64,000 bases of DNA, taken from contig JADFUC010001455.1 in NCBI GenBank assembly GCA_019722365.1, positions 124,001-188,000 on the forward strand, written 5' to 3'. Position numbers and translations under genes: made by a program. Shown here in pieces: positions 12,469 through 23,929 of this stretch. The notes beneath the pieces are model-generated. The model was not told where the DNA came from, ran no database searches, and saw nothing but the letters and a program-made list of their open reading frames with translations. The stretch is from Lithospermum erythrorhizon (Eukaryota > Streptophyta > Magnoliopsida > Boraginales > Boraginaceae). How positions within the stretch are numbered: the stretch's first letter is position 1; every line of letters begins with the position of its first letter.

Positions 12469-15400
12469 ATGGCATATTTTCGTGTATGTAACTCCTCTTA
12501 CACTTCTTTATCTCAATAATATTATTATGCTCTTTATAATGCAATTCAACAATATAACTCAAATCTTTCACTTTTTTGAATAATTAAGTAATGTAGTCAT
12601 TGGAATTTTAGTTATTGTTTTTTTTAGATATCAAAATGGGAAATTTATTGCAAATTTGGGTTTATAAGTTTATTAAATATAGAGTTATTTTATGAGTTTT
12701 ACATTAGTGATTTGTGTAAAGATCTGATCTTTACTGAATAATTTTTTATAAACTGAAATGCCCATGTTTTTATTTGAAATTTAGCTGAATAATGTAACTC
12801 AAAATTTTCCCTTCTTTGAATAATTATGTGATATAGTTATTGGAATTTTAGTTATTGTTTGATTTAGATATCAAAATGGGAAATTTATTGCAAATTTGTG
12901 TTTATAAGTTTATTAAATGTAGAGTTATTTTATGAGTTTTACATTACTGGTTTGTGTAAAGATCTAATCTTTACTCAAGATTCTTAATAAAATGCAATGC
13001 CCATGTTTTGATTAAGGAAATTAAGAACAAGTTATTTAATTTAGATGTGATTTTTGATTAATTTATGTTGTGCTTTGTTAGTTAAAAAGTGTGAAATCGT
13101 TATACTAGCGCCCCTCGAGTTTCTGTCCTCGATTCCACGGAGTCCATGGAGAGGTGAATAGGGATGTGCCTCAACTGGTTAGGGACGAGATTCCTTTAAA
13201 CCACTTCCATACGACCATTTCAATACGAGATTTTGCTACTTGCGTGACTCGAATCCACACCGCATGAAGAGCCTAGAGGGCTGACATTTAGCACTCTCGC
13301 TCCTCTTTACCAGTTGAGCTATGCATGAGGGCATGTGCTTTGTTAGTTAATTATATTGCTTGATGATGATCATACAGAGTAGTTCCAAAGATGAGTTCTT
13401 CCATGATTGATAGAAGAATAGTCTGTACTCGAATTAGTATGCGCGATTATCATGATTTGTTTTGTTTATGGAAATGAAGAACTTAATTATTTAGTTTAGG
13501 AGTGATTTTTTTAATGAATGTGCAATTTGTTTGTCAATTGATGTGCTTTGTTGCTGAATATTATTTGCTTGATCTAGGATTACTTCTCCATTTTACTTAT
13601 TGATGTTTCATAAGAGTAGTTCAAAAGATGCAATCTTTTTCCATGATCGAGGGATACATAGTGTGATTTCTTTCAATGAATTTAGATTGTTTGTCAATTG
13701 ATGTTCTTTGTTGGTGAATATTATGGCTTAATTCGGTACAACTCCCGAACTACTGCTTATGAGTCAATTTACCCCCTGTATTATTGAACTTTTCAACTTT
13801 GGAGGCGAACTATTTGTTCAGTGTGCCCACGAGACATTTTTAGTGTCAAAGTTAACATATTTTAGATTTTGAGTTTATTTGATATGGGCAAAATGCAGAA
13901 ATATATTGGCACTGTTTCATAAACACCTCGAACAGAAATAATGAATAGTTGGCTTTCCATCCAATAATACTGAGGAGCCTCGCAAGTATGGTGGAATAGA
14001 TATGCCAGTGCACTGAGTGTGTGTGATGCAGTATGGTGTTTTCATTATGCTTGTTGGTGTTTAATTAAGAGTAGTTTTAGAGCTGTGATCTTTTTTTGAC
14101 GATCGCGAGATAGATAGTCTGTTTGAGTATTAGTATGTGCAATTTCTAATTAAAATCAAAACGGATGTTGTAGGATGCTTGCCCTACCATAAAGAACATA
14201 CTTCTATTGGATTCTGAAGGGAACCGTGTGGCCGTTAAGTATTATACAGATGAATGGCCTACCCATGCTGCAAAGCTTGCCTTTGAGAAATCTGTTTTTA
14301 CTAAAACTCAGAAGACCAGTGCTCGTACAGAAGGTATATGCTAGAGTTAATTGTTTTTCATTTGCTTGCATGTACTCCTGGTCACTTTATGTAGCTCCTT
14401 TTTGACCCATCTCTTTGTTAATTTCATATGAGATTGTAATTCATTTAGCCTGCACTTTGGGACATTTAGTTGAGGGAGTTTTCTATTTTCTCAAGGCGTG
14501 TAAGTTGTATTCCAGGCTATGAGCTACAATTGACATATTAAAGATTTAAGATTAACCCAATATGACTTTTAATGATTAAAGAATGTATTTACATTGCTAA
14601 TGATAGCTTAGTCAAGAGTCAAGACTTATATTTTTCAATATACTGGAATACTCTTTGTCAGAAACCAAATCCATCATTTGATTGTAAATGTACTGTTCAT
14701 GAATTCATTCTATTGGTTGTTTCCTCTGCCACATTGCAGCGGAGATAGCAATGCTGGAGAATAATTTGATTGTTTACAAGTTTGTTCAAGACCTCCATTT
14801 CTTTGTGACTGGTGGTGATGATGAAAATGAGTTGATCCTGGCCAATGTATTGAATGGGTTTCATGATGCTGTTGTCCTTCTCCTCAGGTTTAATTCTAAA
14901 AGTTCTAAATTTTCCTTTTGTTTGATTGGTTGGTTATAGTCACTTAATGTCATCTAATTAGACATGTTCTTGCGTAGGAACAATGTTGATCAAAGGGAGG
15001 CACTTGAGAATTTAGATTTGATTCTTCTATGCCTTGATGAGATTGTTGATGGAGGGTAAGCTATTGTTCAATAACCTATTGTTGGATGGCCTTAATCTAG
15101 TTTACAACACTGTAGTATATAAAATGTCTTGGCATTAAAATTCAAACGACATGGATTATCTTTCCTTCTCCTATTCTCTCATACATGACGATTAAGGACT
15201 ACTTTTAAAAGCATTGTTCCTATTGTTGATTGTACGTGTTTGTATCATATACTAGTATATGTATGGTAAAATGCGACCAATACTGCATTCTACTTAGTTC
15301 ACTTCTCACTGACTGATTTTAATTGTTGATGGAGGGATAATACTCGAAACAGATGGAAATGTAATTGCTGGCAAAGTAGTCACTCATAGCATGGATGATG

Positions 15401-15921
15401 GGGCGCCCTTGTCTGAGCAGGTAACCTTTAGAAATGTTGATCTCAATTTCACCTTGTTTATCATTATTCATAAATTGCCATCTACTGTGGTACCTATGTC
15501 GTAAAAAGTGGAGTAGATCATGTTGTCCTTCTCATTGTTGCATAGTAATGCAGTTAATGTTTTAAGAAGCTCAGTAGAGTCCAACAAAAACGACGATGAT
15601 CATGAGTAAAATTGAAAAACCACTTGCTAAATCCTACTTGCTCGATAAGGGCCATACTCTATAGTTTGGCTGGATGTAATGGGGTCAATAATTTTGCTAG
15701 GTTTCTCCAAAGAGAAATGATTATGTATTCCTTGCTTGACACGATGTTGCAGATATCAGAAGTATTAATCCTCGTTTAGTCAATAGAATAGTTTACATTG
15801 CTCGTGGGCACATACTTGTATCGTCGCTAACTTGTTGTAAATCGTTTAACCATCTGTGCAGACAATAAGTCAAGCATTGGCTACAGCAAGGGAACATTTG
15901 ACAAGATCACTACTCAGCTGA
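12469..15921 (+). CDS. COPZ: Coatomer subunit zeta (COPI vesicle coat)
   Basis: The zeta subunit of coatomer belongs to the adaptin-like F-subcomplex of COPI coats in Golgi-to-ER and intra-Golgi transport. Exons: 12469-12483 (inferred mini-exon encoding MAYFR, donor GTATGT), 14174-14333, 14740-14887, 14978-15055, about 15336-15420 and 15862-15921. Conserved blocks: [106 protein letters not shown]. The product would be 181 residues, the normal family length. The exon 4/5 junction is odd: a canonical GT-AG splice (15056/15334) adds one G and shifts the frame, because the intron end carries a copy of the end of exon 4. Restoring the frame needs a GT-GG or GG-AG intron. Identity is certain; the first exon is a prediction. 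Confidence 0.9.
12541..13015. repeat. Direct tandem duplication in COPZ intron 1
   Basis: Two copies of about 225 bp, offset by about 240 bp (starting near 12541 and 12781). Shared stretches include TGGAATTTTAGTTATTGTTT, ATATCAAAATGGGAAATTTA and AGAGTTATTTTATGAGTTTT. Identity is high with scattered differences, so the duplication is fairly recent. Confidence 0.85.
13086..13333 (-). mobile_element. tRNA-derived SINE with 17-bp target-site duplication
   Basis: The insert of about 248 bp is flanked by identical copies of TGTGCTTTGTTAGTTAA at 13069-13085 and 13334-13350. On the minus strand it begins with a tRNA-like head: A box TAGCTCAACTGG (13310-13321) and B box GGATTCGAGTC (13246-13256), about 54 bases apart. 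These are the internal RNA polymerase III promoter elements of SINEs. The tail runs into a short T-run. It lies in COPZ intron 1. The perfect duplication means a relatively young insertion. It is not a functional tRNA gene: there is no acceptor-stem pairing or CCA-side stem at the right distance. Confidence 0.8.
13728..13920. mobile_element. Possible solitary MULE-type terminal repeat in COPZ intron 1
   Basis: Reads TTCGGTACAACTCCCGAACT, then TTACCCCCTGTATTATTGAAC, then GGCGAACTATTTGTTCA and CACGAGACATTTTTAGTGTC. The style (alternating CCCGAACTA and TTTTTAGTGTC) resembles the terminal repeats of the MULE at 17.07-21.25 kb, suggesting a relic of a related element. No partner repeat was found nearby. 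Confidence 0.35.
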
Positions 15922-17064
15922 AGATCTTCATTCTATTTCGGAGAGGCTGAATTATCGCCCGATTTTGCTTTTTTTTTTTTTCTCTTTTCATGATTCTGTT
16001 ATTGTTATAGATTTGTTTGTTTCTCATATCCAACTTCATATGAAATTGTTAAACCTTCATAATTTTCATCCAATTTATCAGAAAATGTTCACAAATGTTG
16101 CTTTGCACTTGTGATATGTCATATGTGATACCTTTTTTTTGCAAGTTTATGATTTTATTGATTGAAAGAAGAAACAGATAGGTTGGGGAATAGCCATTTA
16201 CATTTCACCTATCCAAAACTGTCAGGTCTATTCTCCAATTTAAACACAAAGTAAACTTTGTTTTCTTGTTTTTAACCCAATGTCATATGTGATACTTCTT
16301 TCAAAATAGTTGTTGCTAAAGCACCTCTATAGATTCCTTGATGTAGGATTATATATTCAAGCAAAGCATTCCAGAGAAATATATTTGTTGATTGTTCTTT
16401 GTCTATCAGAAAGGTATTCCATCTTCAGCTTCTCAAAGCATTACACAAAGACATCCCAACAACCAGACTGAGTCATACCATGTTGATGGTTTGTTCGGTT
16501 CGATACGATTTTAATATTCATCAAATCAAACTAAAAAGCTTCTATGCTCGATTCATGTATATTTTAAACTTAGAGACAGTAATATCTAATCATCATATTA
16601 ATGTTAAAGTACTTTAAAATATTAGTATTTGATACTCATTTTCATCGAATATTATACAATATATAAAAAATCTATGAATCCAAAATTTATAAAGTCCCTT
16701 GTTGAAATTTGAAGTTTAACAACTTTTTAAAATAGAGGAGGTGCAATATACTTCTATCTTTTATGATTATATATGAGTAGATTATATATATGTGATACAA
16801 TATTCATTGATTCACAATATTTTAAAACTTTTCATGTTCAGTATAAATTCAAAAAATATATTTTATGATCCCTCCAATTTAATTTAATCATTTTTTTTCA
16901 TTTTCAATATGTATATTTGATTAATATTTTATAAGCCGGGTAATGACTACGATAGCTTGGCAAAGTAACCTGGCTTCCACAGTGGTTTGGTTCTACTATT
17001 ATTAGATACGTATTATAACATTTGTAACTGCTACAACTATCTTTAAGGCTTGGTGGCTTGATAG
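15922..17064. other. Intergenic, no gene seen
   Basis: COPZ 3'UTR followed by AT-rich sequence. The phrase TCATATGTGATAC occurs twice (near 16117 and 16283), suggesting a small duplication. No gene is supported. Confidence 0.5.
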
Positions 17065-17190
17065 GCCTCTTATGGTTTTTGTATACATATGGCCCTGTAC
17101 TATTTTTGTGTCTAAGCGCCCCCACGAACTATTTCGGTTACCCACAAACTATTTTTAGTGTCTATATACCCACGACACGGTTTAACACAA
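17065..17190 (+). repeat. MULE left terminal inverted repeat
   Basis: Contains GGCCCTGTACTATTTTTGTG, CCCCCACGAACTATTT and ACGACACGGTTTAACACAAA. It pairs with the inverted copy at 21140-21254. It carries about 30 extra bases near its outer end relative to the right copy. Confidence 0.7.
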
Positions 17191-17389
17191 ATGAGGGTAA
17201 ATTAGTAATTTCTGTAATAATTAGAGGACACATTAGTAATTACACGCATAATGAAATTTTATCTATTAAAACCAGGTCCCCATTTTGGACTTAGAGATTA
17301 AGCTGAACAAACCTAAATTTTGTCTATTGAAGATTGAAGAACCTAAGTGAAAGATTAGAAGAAACGAGCCGAGGCTTTCTTCATGGGGC

Positions 17390-17665
17390 CACACGAATCT
17401 GATATTAGGTGTTGGTGTGGGAAATATGTTGTTGAGTGGGTAAGCGGCGAAGAATCTGGAAGAAGGTTAGGTGAGATGTGCGAATGGGGTTAGGTGAATT
17501 GTCGATTTGGGAGTGGCTTGATGAACCTCCCCATCTCTCTTGTCGGTTCGTGTTGGTGAAGTTAGAAAGGCGAGAGCGAAAAGTGTGGATTTTGATTTTG
17601 TTGGTGTTGATTTGTGTCTTAGTGGCCAGTGTTTTGTTGTTGCTTTGGAGAGTCCAACTTGCGAT
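17390..17665 (+). pseudogene. GRF-type zinc finger / C-terminal membrane-segment frame inside the MULE
   Basis: On the plus strand, CWCGKYVVEWVSGEE followed by SGRRLGEMCEWG resembles the start of a plant GRF zinc finger (C.CG ... NPGRRF..C..W). After a frame change, SIWEWLDEPPHLSCRFVLV recalls the C.FF.W.DEP end of that finger. It is followed by a basic stretch and a strongly hydrophobic segment (VWILILLVLICVLVA). Plant GRF-finger proteins with a C-terminal hydrophobic tail are often carried by transposons. The frame is convergent with the transposase. The reading is moderate because no single open frame covers it. Confidence 0.4.
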
Positions 17666-18289
17666 TACAATTGTGGGCATAGTGGATTTCCAAGCTTGTC
17701 GAGTAGGGATTGGCAATGTGAGCTTCTATTAGAGTGTTTTTATAATTTGTGTAGCTCACGAAAAGTCTTGTATTTTAATGATGATGATTAATTTAATGGG
17801 TTCAGTACTACTTTGTGTTTGCAATTTCAAAGCTTGAATTTAATTTTATTTGGTTTGAGTATGTGTCAAGAATGAATGTTCTTAAGGCGGTTCAATTTGT
17901 TGTGTTTGATGTTGTGAATGATCCCTTATACTATGGCCGCAGGCGCCTCTTCACGCTCACTTATACTTTCTAACTGGCACATAAGTTGTAGACCCTGTAC
18001 TATAGCCCTTCTACTATACCCCCATAATGTCTTGCTGAAAGTAAAAAAACTCAGTCAAACAAGATAAAGAAATGATGACAAAAAACGGTGAAAAAAAGCA
18101 AAGATTTCATTCCAAATATTGTTCTTGAGGAAAAATACAAAGGTTCTAGTGACCACTTGGTTACATAACCAATAAAGGTTGTCCAAAAGCTTCACCTACA
18201 TATTAAAATCTGAATGCGCCTTCAACCAAACAAAAAAATCAGATCACGCCTTGATGACATCGTGTAGCTTATAGCCCTTTTGCCAGCAC

Positions 18290-20354
18290 TCCATGATCCT
18301 TGGACCCATTGGACCGCCCCTTGACTTATTCTTACCGCTGCTCTACTATCAGGGTCATGATGGTATGATAAATAGTATTGACATTGTGATGTCGGTTGGT
18401 CACCGATCTTATGATAGCGTTGAATGCCTCATGATATTCACCAGTCCTGCGCGGTTTCTTGAGCAATGCATGCTGCCCATTTCCTTGGATGTCCGATACA
18501 ACAAAGTGCCTCGTATCCTCACGCTCATTCTAAAGGCTGGCTGCATCTTTACTTTAAAATATGGTTCATTAGCGGCTTCGACACCTTTCACATCGTATTC
18601 TTGAACTTTCCCGGGGAATCTTTTGCTCGAATTTGCGTGAAGGTGTTTGACACATAATCGTGTTTGCGTCGAAAACTCATTCTTTATGGCATCTCGAAGA
18701 CCACGACATTGATTAACGATTGGATTAGCGGCTTTGGTAAAAGTACGGGGGCCCGAAATGCGAGGGAGGCTAAAATGCGGGGCCAAAGTGCGAGGGGGGC
18801 TAAAGATGCGGGGGTTACCTTTCTTTGGTCGGGTCATGAGTATCGAAGTCGGGTTCACGGTCCCGTCATCGAGATCCTCTTTGTGACCTCACGAGGAACG
18901 TCCCGCGAATCCGTATTCTCCACTTACACCCGCACATGCAAGGATAAATGCCATTGTCGGCGTCGAGACCAGCAGCTGACTAGATTTGACCCCTAAACGA
19001 ACCTTTCAAGCAACCATCGAGGCATACAAATCGCCTACACCCGGCCAAAAACCCGCCTTTGATGGTGATGGGCACACATATATTCGGCGGAATTTTTGCT
19101 CTTCTTGTTTTGATGATGTGATTCGTTACATGCATTATATCATCTCTTTTGCATAACTCACAATCTAACAAATTGGGGTTTCATTTCCATACATTAAGTA
19201 CCCAGCTGCGCGATGGCTTTCCATGTGCGGTGCCCCGACTATCACCGACATTAGAATTAGGTCATACATCACCGATGAAACGCTTCGTGATATGGTTGGG
19301 TTCTTGAACCTTGTTCACATATCTCTTGGCCAGCCACTTCCACGAAGATGGTTGGGCCACGATGGGCGTCCCGAGGTATGATTCACATCCATTGTCTTAA
19401 TAGATAAGTCATTTATAACTTGTGAACACAACACGAAGAAGTCACAATCCGCATTGACACATTTGATACGAATTCTCATTGGTTCATTTTTTACAAACTT
19501 GAGGGGCTTCTTTGTTGCCACTGCATACTCCCTAACAAGTTTCCTAAAATCAGCAGCCGTTGCAAAGACCATGTTAGGGACTAACACGGGATTTTTAAGA
19601 TTGAGCTCCTTTGTCGTACCGTGGGCGATCATTGTTTTCTTCACGCCTCCTCTGCCAGAACCAACCTCCTCTCTTCCCTTTAGTTTCATCTTTAAAAGCT
19701 CCAATTCATGCAACTGGTTAGAGTGCTCAAATAAAGATAGCGGTGGCCCAATTTCACATTCATCAGCGGCCCCAATCCTCAAACATTCCTTCACAAATCT
19801 CGTAGCATGCACGCCATCTCATTGTAAGCCTCCTGGGTTTCGCCCTCATTTCTTCTCCCTCGACCGACTCATAATCTTCACCAAAATTGTCTTCCCGCAT
19901 GAAAGCTTCAGTTTCCCAATCAAAATCCTCAAAGACAATGTTGTTGTCATTCATGAAAGTATCCGTGCCTGTTCGACTTCCACTCTCAGCTTCTTGCTCC
20001 CCTCAACTTCCTTTCCTCCATTCACGACCCATTTGTGCCACTTTCATCCATTCCACGACCACCACTGTGCTCCACTTTCCTCCATTGAATGACCCCCTTA
20101 TCTTTCCTCCAACTTCTGCTCCCCTTGGCTCCACTTTCCTCGCGTTCCACGACCCCTTTGTCTTTCCCTTTCATCCATTCACGACCACCACAGTACTTCC
20201 ACTCTCCGTTGCGACCCACATACTTCCATTTCCTCAATCCTGACCCCATAGCTTTCCATTTCTCAATCCACCCGGCCGCAATGCTTGCATGCATTCTACG
20301 CCCCTCCCTTCGAGGGGTACGCGACAACAATGGTATCTTAGTATTTTCTTTCAA
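18290..20354 (-). pseudogene. Decayed MULE transposase
   Basis: Minus-strand pieces in transposase order. An acidic N-terminal region (about 19763-19954: FEDFDWETEAF) comes first. The MuDR-type N-terminal domain follows at about 19390-19600 (FATAADFRKLVREYAVATKK then RIRIKCVNADCDFFVLCS). Next is RRFVCLDGCLKGSFRGQI near 18985-19040, which corresponds to the first catalytic Asp region, then AAGLDADNGIYPC. The conserved block after the catalytic core, GLRDAIKNEF then CVKHLHAN, lies at about 18590-18700. Frames shift between pieces and stop codons interrupt them, so the element cannot encode an active enzyme. The first part (about 20020-20280) is an imperfect minisatellite that inflates open frames on both strands. 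Confidence 0.75.
20015..20285. repeat. Imperfect pyrimidine-rich minisatellite inside the MULE
   Basis: Repeated phrases such as CATCCATTC(C)ACGACCACCA, CTCCACTTTCCTC and GACCCC.T recur at irregular spacing of roughly 50-60 bp. The strand bias (C/T-rich on plus) and the lack of stops produce long open frames on both strands that are not genes. Confidence 0.55.
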
Positions 20355-21139
20355 GCGACAACGTCGTCTCTTCGTCAGTTCATTGATGTAGCTTTTAGGC
20401 GAGGGCCTGCTTGGCCAAGATCATACGTTTCACCTAATAACAAACTCTTAGCTAACTTCCGACTAGGGTGGGTAATAGTATCCCATTCCTAACCTTTAGA
20501 CCATCAGATAAATGTCTTCCATCTTCTTGGGTCTTCAGCTGAACTAACCCATCATCTAAAGAAGTCATAGGCTTCTTGTAATACAAAAGCAATACCCGTG
20601 TTGTCCCTCGGCGCATACATTAGCATATCATTGACAGTCGACCGAACCCTCACCCAATAGTCTAAGTACCTAACCACTTTGAATACACCACGATGACCGC
20701 GAAACTTCATAACCGCTTATTCGCCCTCATCTTTATTGTGAATAAGTCGTTTTGTCCTCCTGGCCAAAAATGCATGTCATCGAGAAGCAATAAAATTTCA
20801 AGAGATGAACCACCCCCGAGCATATTGCCAAAACTTACCATATCTGATTTTGGCAGAATTATTGGGAGGCTCGCCTGCTCCAAAAGGGTTACGGTTGGCA
20901 CCTACCTCGGGGAGAAAAAAGGGTTCGGGGTTCTTCTGACTTTCGTCTTCGTCTGCTTTCATGCGTCGTCTCTTTCTCGCCATTGATTCTAAGGTTTGGT
21001 TGATTTGAGAGTTCAAGTTGAAGAGTTTTGAGAGTGAAAAAGGGTTCTCAGTTAGATAGTATTAGGAATGATTGAATTAGATTTGCAAATGACGGTTAGT
21101 GAATTTTTGTAAGGTAAGGAGTATAATAGTCATTTCATT

Positions 21140-21254
21140 CGAGTATTTTGTGTTAAAACGTGTCGGGGGGGTTATTATGAACAAAAATAGTTTAGGGGGT
21201 GACCAGCATATTTCAGGAGGGTGCGAACACTAAAAAATGATGCGGGGGCCTATC
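21140..21254 (-). repeat. MULE right terminal inverted repeat
   Basis: On the minus strand it begins GATAGGCCCCCGCATCATTT and continues through CCCCTAAACTATTTTTGTTC and CGACACGTTTTAACACAAAA, pairing with 17065-17190. Confidence 0.7.
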
Positions 21255-22352
21255 GGCCAATGTATCTAATCGTACTTTTCATCACTAATTTCCAATAAAA
21301 AAAATACAAAATATATTTTCTAAACTGGAGGCCTTGGGTTTAGGTTTGTTTTAAACCTGTCCAACCCGAACCATGCACCCTTATAAAACAATTCAAGGTT
21401 TTCTCCTTCTCTCCATAAGGTTCGTTTGGATTGGGGTGAATTTAGGTGAGGGTAAAACTTAAAAGTTTACCTAGGTGAGGTTAATTGAGGTTAATCTAGG
21501 TGAATCTTTTAAAATGTTGTTTGGATAATATTTTATTTATTGAGATGAATTTAGGTAAGTTGGTGAAATAACTAAAAAGCTTACCATTAACTTATTACAC
21601 CCGATTTGAGGGTTAGTAATGGTGCGTTGTTTGAGGATAATCTGGGTAAATGAAGGATATCTTAATTTACCTTGTTTGGAGTTCAAAAAATGAGTTTACC
21701 TAGAAAAATAGATTCACCTAGGTTAGGAACATTTAATTCAAGTATTCACCCTGAAAATGAGGGATATTCAAGACAATGATGAGAAATAAACATATAAAAT
21801 ATTTCTGTCGCACCAATTATACCCATACGTTAATATCATTTTTCACCAAAAATTTTGCTATGCAAGTGCATATATTATCCTCAATGTTTCATTATTTTCC
21901 AACTCATAGCAATCACAGCCACACTCGATATATTTTCTAGAAAAGAAATGTATGAATAAATCTGCTGATAATAAATTAATTTGCGTGTTTTTTAACTCAG
22001 ATCGGCTAAATGGAATTGGAATTTCAATTGTGAATTGAACTAATTGTCCAACTAAAAAATAATGTTGAGAACTTATTAACATAGAATCTTGAGACGGTTG
22101 CATTGTTTGTGTAATTACAGTCCATCGCTTCTAACTAATAAAACAAATTAAATTAGTGGTATTTTGTATACAATAATCCTTGTATGTTTATTATCTCGCT
22201 TTGTTTATCTTGATTAAATATTTGGTATTAGGAGATGTAGAGTTTGATGATGGTTTTGTTCATTTGGTTCATTGAAATCTATGTTTTTGAGTTGTGTTAG
22301 GCCAGCAAACCGTGAGTGCGATGATGTTGGATCTTATTTTTTTTCTTGATAG

Positions 22353-23440
22353 ATGGACAACAATAATATTTTAATTACACTGATTAGTTGGTTTGTTAAC
22401 ATGATAACCATTTTACGGATCATGGATATCAATGGCATGTTAAGTGATGAAGAAGATGATGATATCCATAACGAATCTAGAGAAACTAAGATTTTCGTAA
22501 GGGAAGTTATGACAAATAGAGTTATATGTAGATATATGATTCCTATGAGTGAGACTGCATTTTATATTTTCTGTGAGTTATTAGCAAAACATGGCCACTT
22601 GCGCTCGAGTAGATTTTTAAATCTTGAAGAGCAAGTTGCTATGTTTTTTATTTGTCAATGAGGCGTAAGACAACAAATAGAAACAGGCTAGCGAGTTTTG
22701 GAAGGTCTAGAAGTTATAAGTCTTCACTTTTACAATGTCTTGAAGTCTTTGTGTTAGAATTGAAATGTTCATTAGACAACTTTGATGGCTCATCGACTCA
22801 GCGAAGTGAAGATAACCGATGTTCTACCCATATTTTAAGTTTAATATTATAGGTGGTTAGTTCTTTCATTCAATTAGTTGTTTTAATTATAACCATATTA
22901 ATAATAAGAACTTACTTTAAGTTCTTAGACTGATGGAACCCATGTTGATAAAGTTTCTTTGTCGGATGCTCTAAATAGTGGAAAATATTACACTTCACAA
23001 AATGTTTTGGTAGCTTGTACATTTGATTTAAAATTTACTTACGTACTAGCTGGTTGGGAAGGAACAACATCTGATGCTCGCATATTAAAAAATGCATTAC
23101 AAAGATGTATGATTACATTCTAGAGGTACTTATCTTATAAAATTAAAAATCTAATTTACATAAATATTTAACATAAAGCTAATATTTCAAGTTTTCCATA
23201 GGAAAATACTATCTAGGAGATGCGGGATTTCCTATGATGAATGTTGTTACACTTTTCCGCTTGCTCGTGGAGAAGCGATTGTCATCCCCGAATACTCACA
23301 AAATCCACCAAGGAGTCTTCGGGAGTTGTTTAACTTGCGACATTCTTCATTAAGAAATGCTATTGAGAGAACTTTGGTGTGAGAAATGCTTGATTCCCAA
23401 TTATGTCGATAGCGAGCCACATTAAGATGTGAACACAATA
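22353..23440 (+). pseudogene. Decayed Harbinger (HARBI1-like) DDE transposase
   Basis: The N-terminal part is open (22353-22661): REVMTNRVICRYMIPMSETA then HLRSSRFLNLEEQVAMF, the plant Harbinger CxxxxRM...F..LC...G.L..T...EQVA.F region. A frame change follows. The catalytic part reads LNSGKYYTSQNVLVACTFDL then FTYVLAGWEGTTSDARIL (22975-23090), including the first catalytic Asp in CTFD and the WEG(S/T)..D pattern. Then YLGDAGFPMMN (23215-23245), the second DDE block, appears. Stops and frameshifts separate the blocks, so the gene is dead. A pair of GT/AG-like joins could mark true introns. Confidence 0.7.
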
Positions 23441-23929
23441 CAAGGATTATAGTGTGTTACGTCATCCATAGACACGATGGGTGTAGATCACGATGAAAAT
23501 ATATGATTAGAATTGAGACCATGGTATCTTCTAACAATAGTTTGGAAGGCAGGGGGAGTGCATATAATGATCTTAATGTGGTGGGCGTTACAGAAGGGCC
23601 GATACTTAAGACCAGTGCGGTACCAGCGTGGCAAAAATTATAATGTTTAACCGTTCAAGATTATCTCATGTTGTCTCTTGTTAGCAAAAGTATTATGTTT
23701 AAGAAGATTCTTGTTTTAGGGTCTTCCCAAGCCCCCTTGTTGTTTCGAATGCAAATTCATTTCGTTGCTATGATTATTTGAGAATTTTGATTATCCCGTG
23801 TTGTCTATTATATGTTTTTATGTGCTCGTGACATTGTCATATTCATAAAAAATAATCCAAGTGTTATTTGAATCATGAATATTGTATTTGTCATTTATTG
23901 GTGTAGTATGCCTCCTAAAAATCTTTGCT

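Larger units (their letters stand above)
17065..21254 (-). mobile_element. Degenerate Mutator-like element (MULE) with long terminal inverted repeats
   Basis: The left end (about 17065-17190) and the inverted right end (about 21140-21254) share GATAGGCC, then CACGAACTATTT or CCTAAACTATTTTTG, then CGACACGGTTTAACACAAA or CGACACGTTTTAACACAAAA. This gives terminal inverted repeats of about 110 bp with indels. A decayed transposase on the minus strand and a small convergent frame on the plus strand lie between them. The element is GC-richer than its surroundings. I could not identify a 9-bp target duplication. A further TIR-like patch (GACCCTGTACTATAGCCCTT) near 17981 hints at a nested or rearranged copy. 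Confidence 0.75.

Noticed and set aside
13246..13333. Functional tRNA gene on the minus strand
   Set aside because: A and B boxes are present but stem pairing is absent, and the unit is flanked by a target-site duplication and extends 150 bases beyond, as in a SINE.
19454..20391. Long plus-strand open frames of 100-212 codons
   Set aside because: Antisense to the MULE transposase and driven by a C/T-rich minisatellite; composition is low-complexity and no family is seen.
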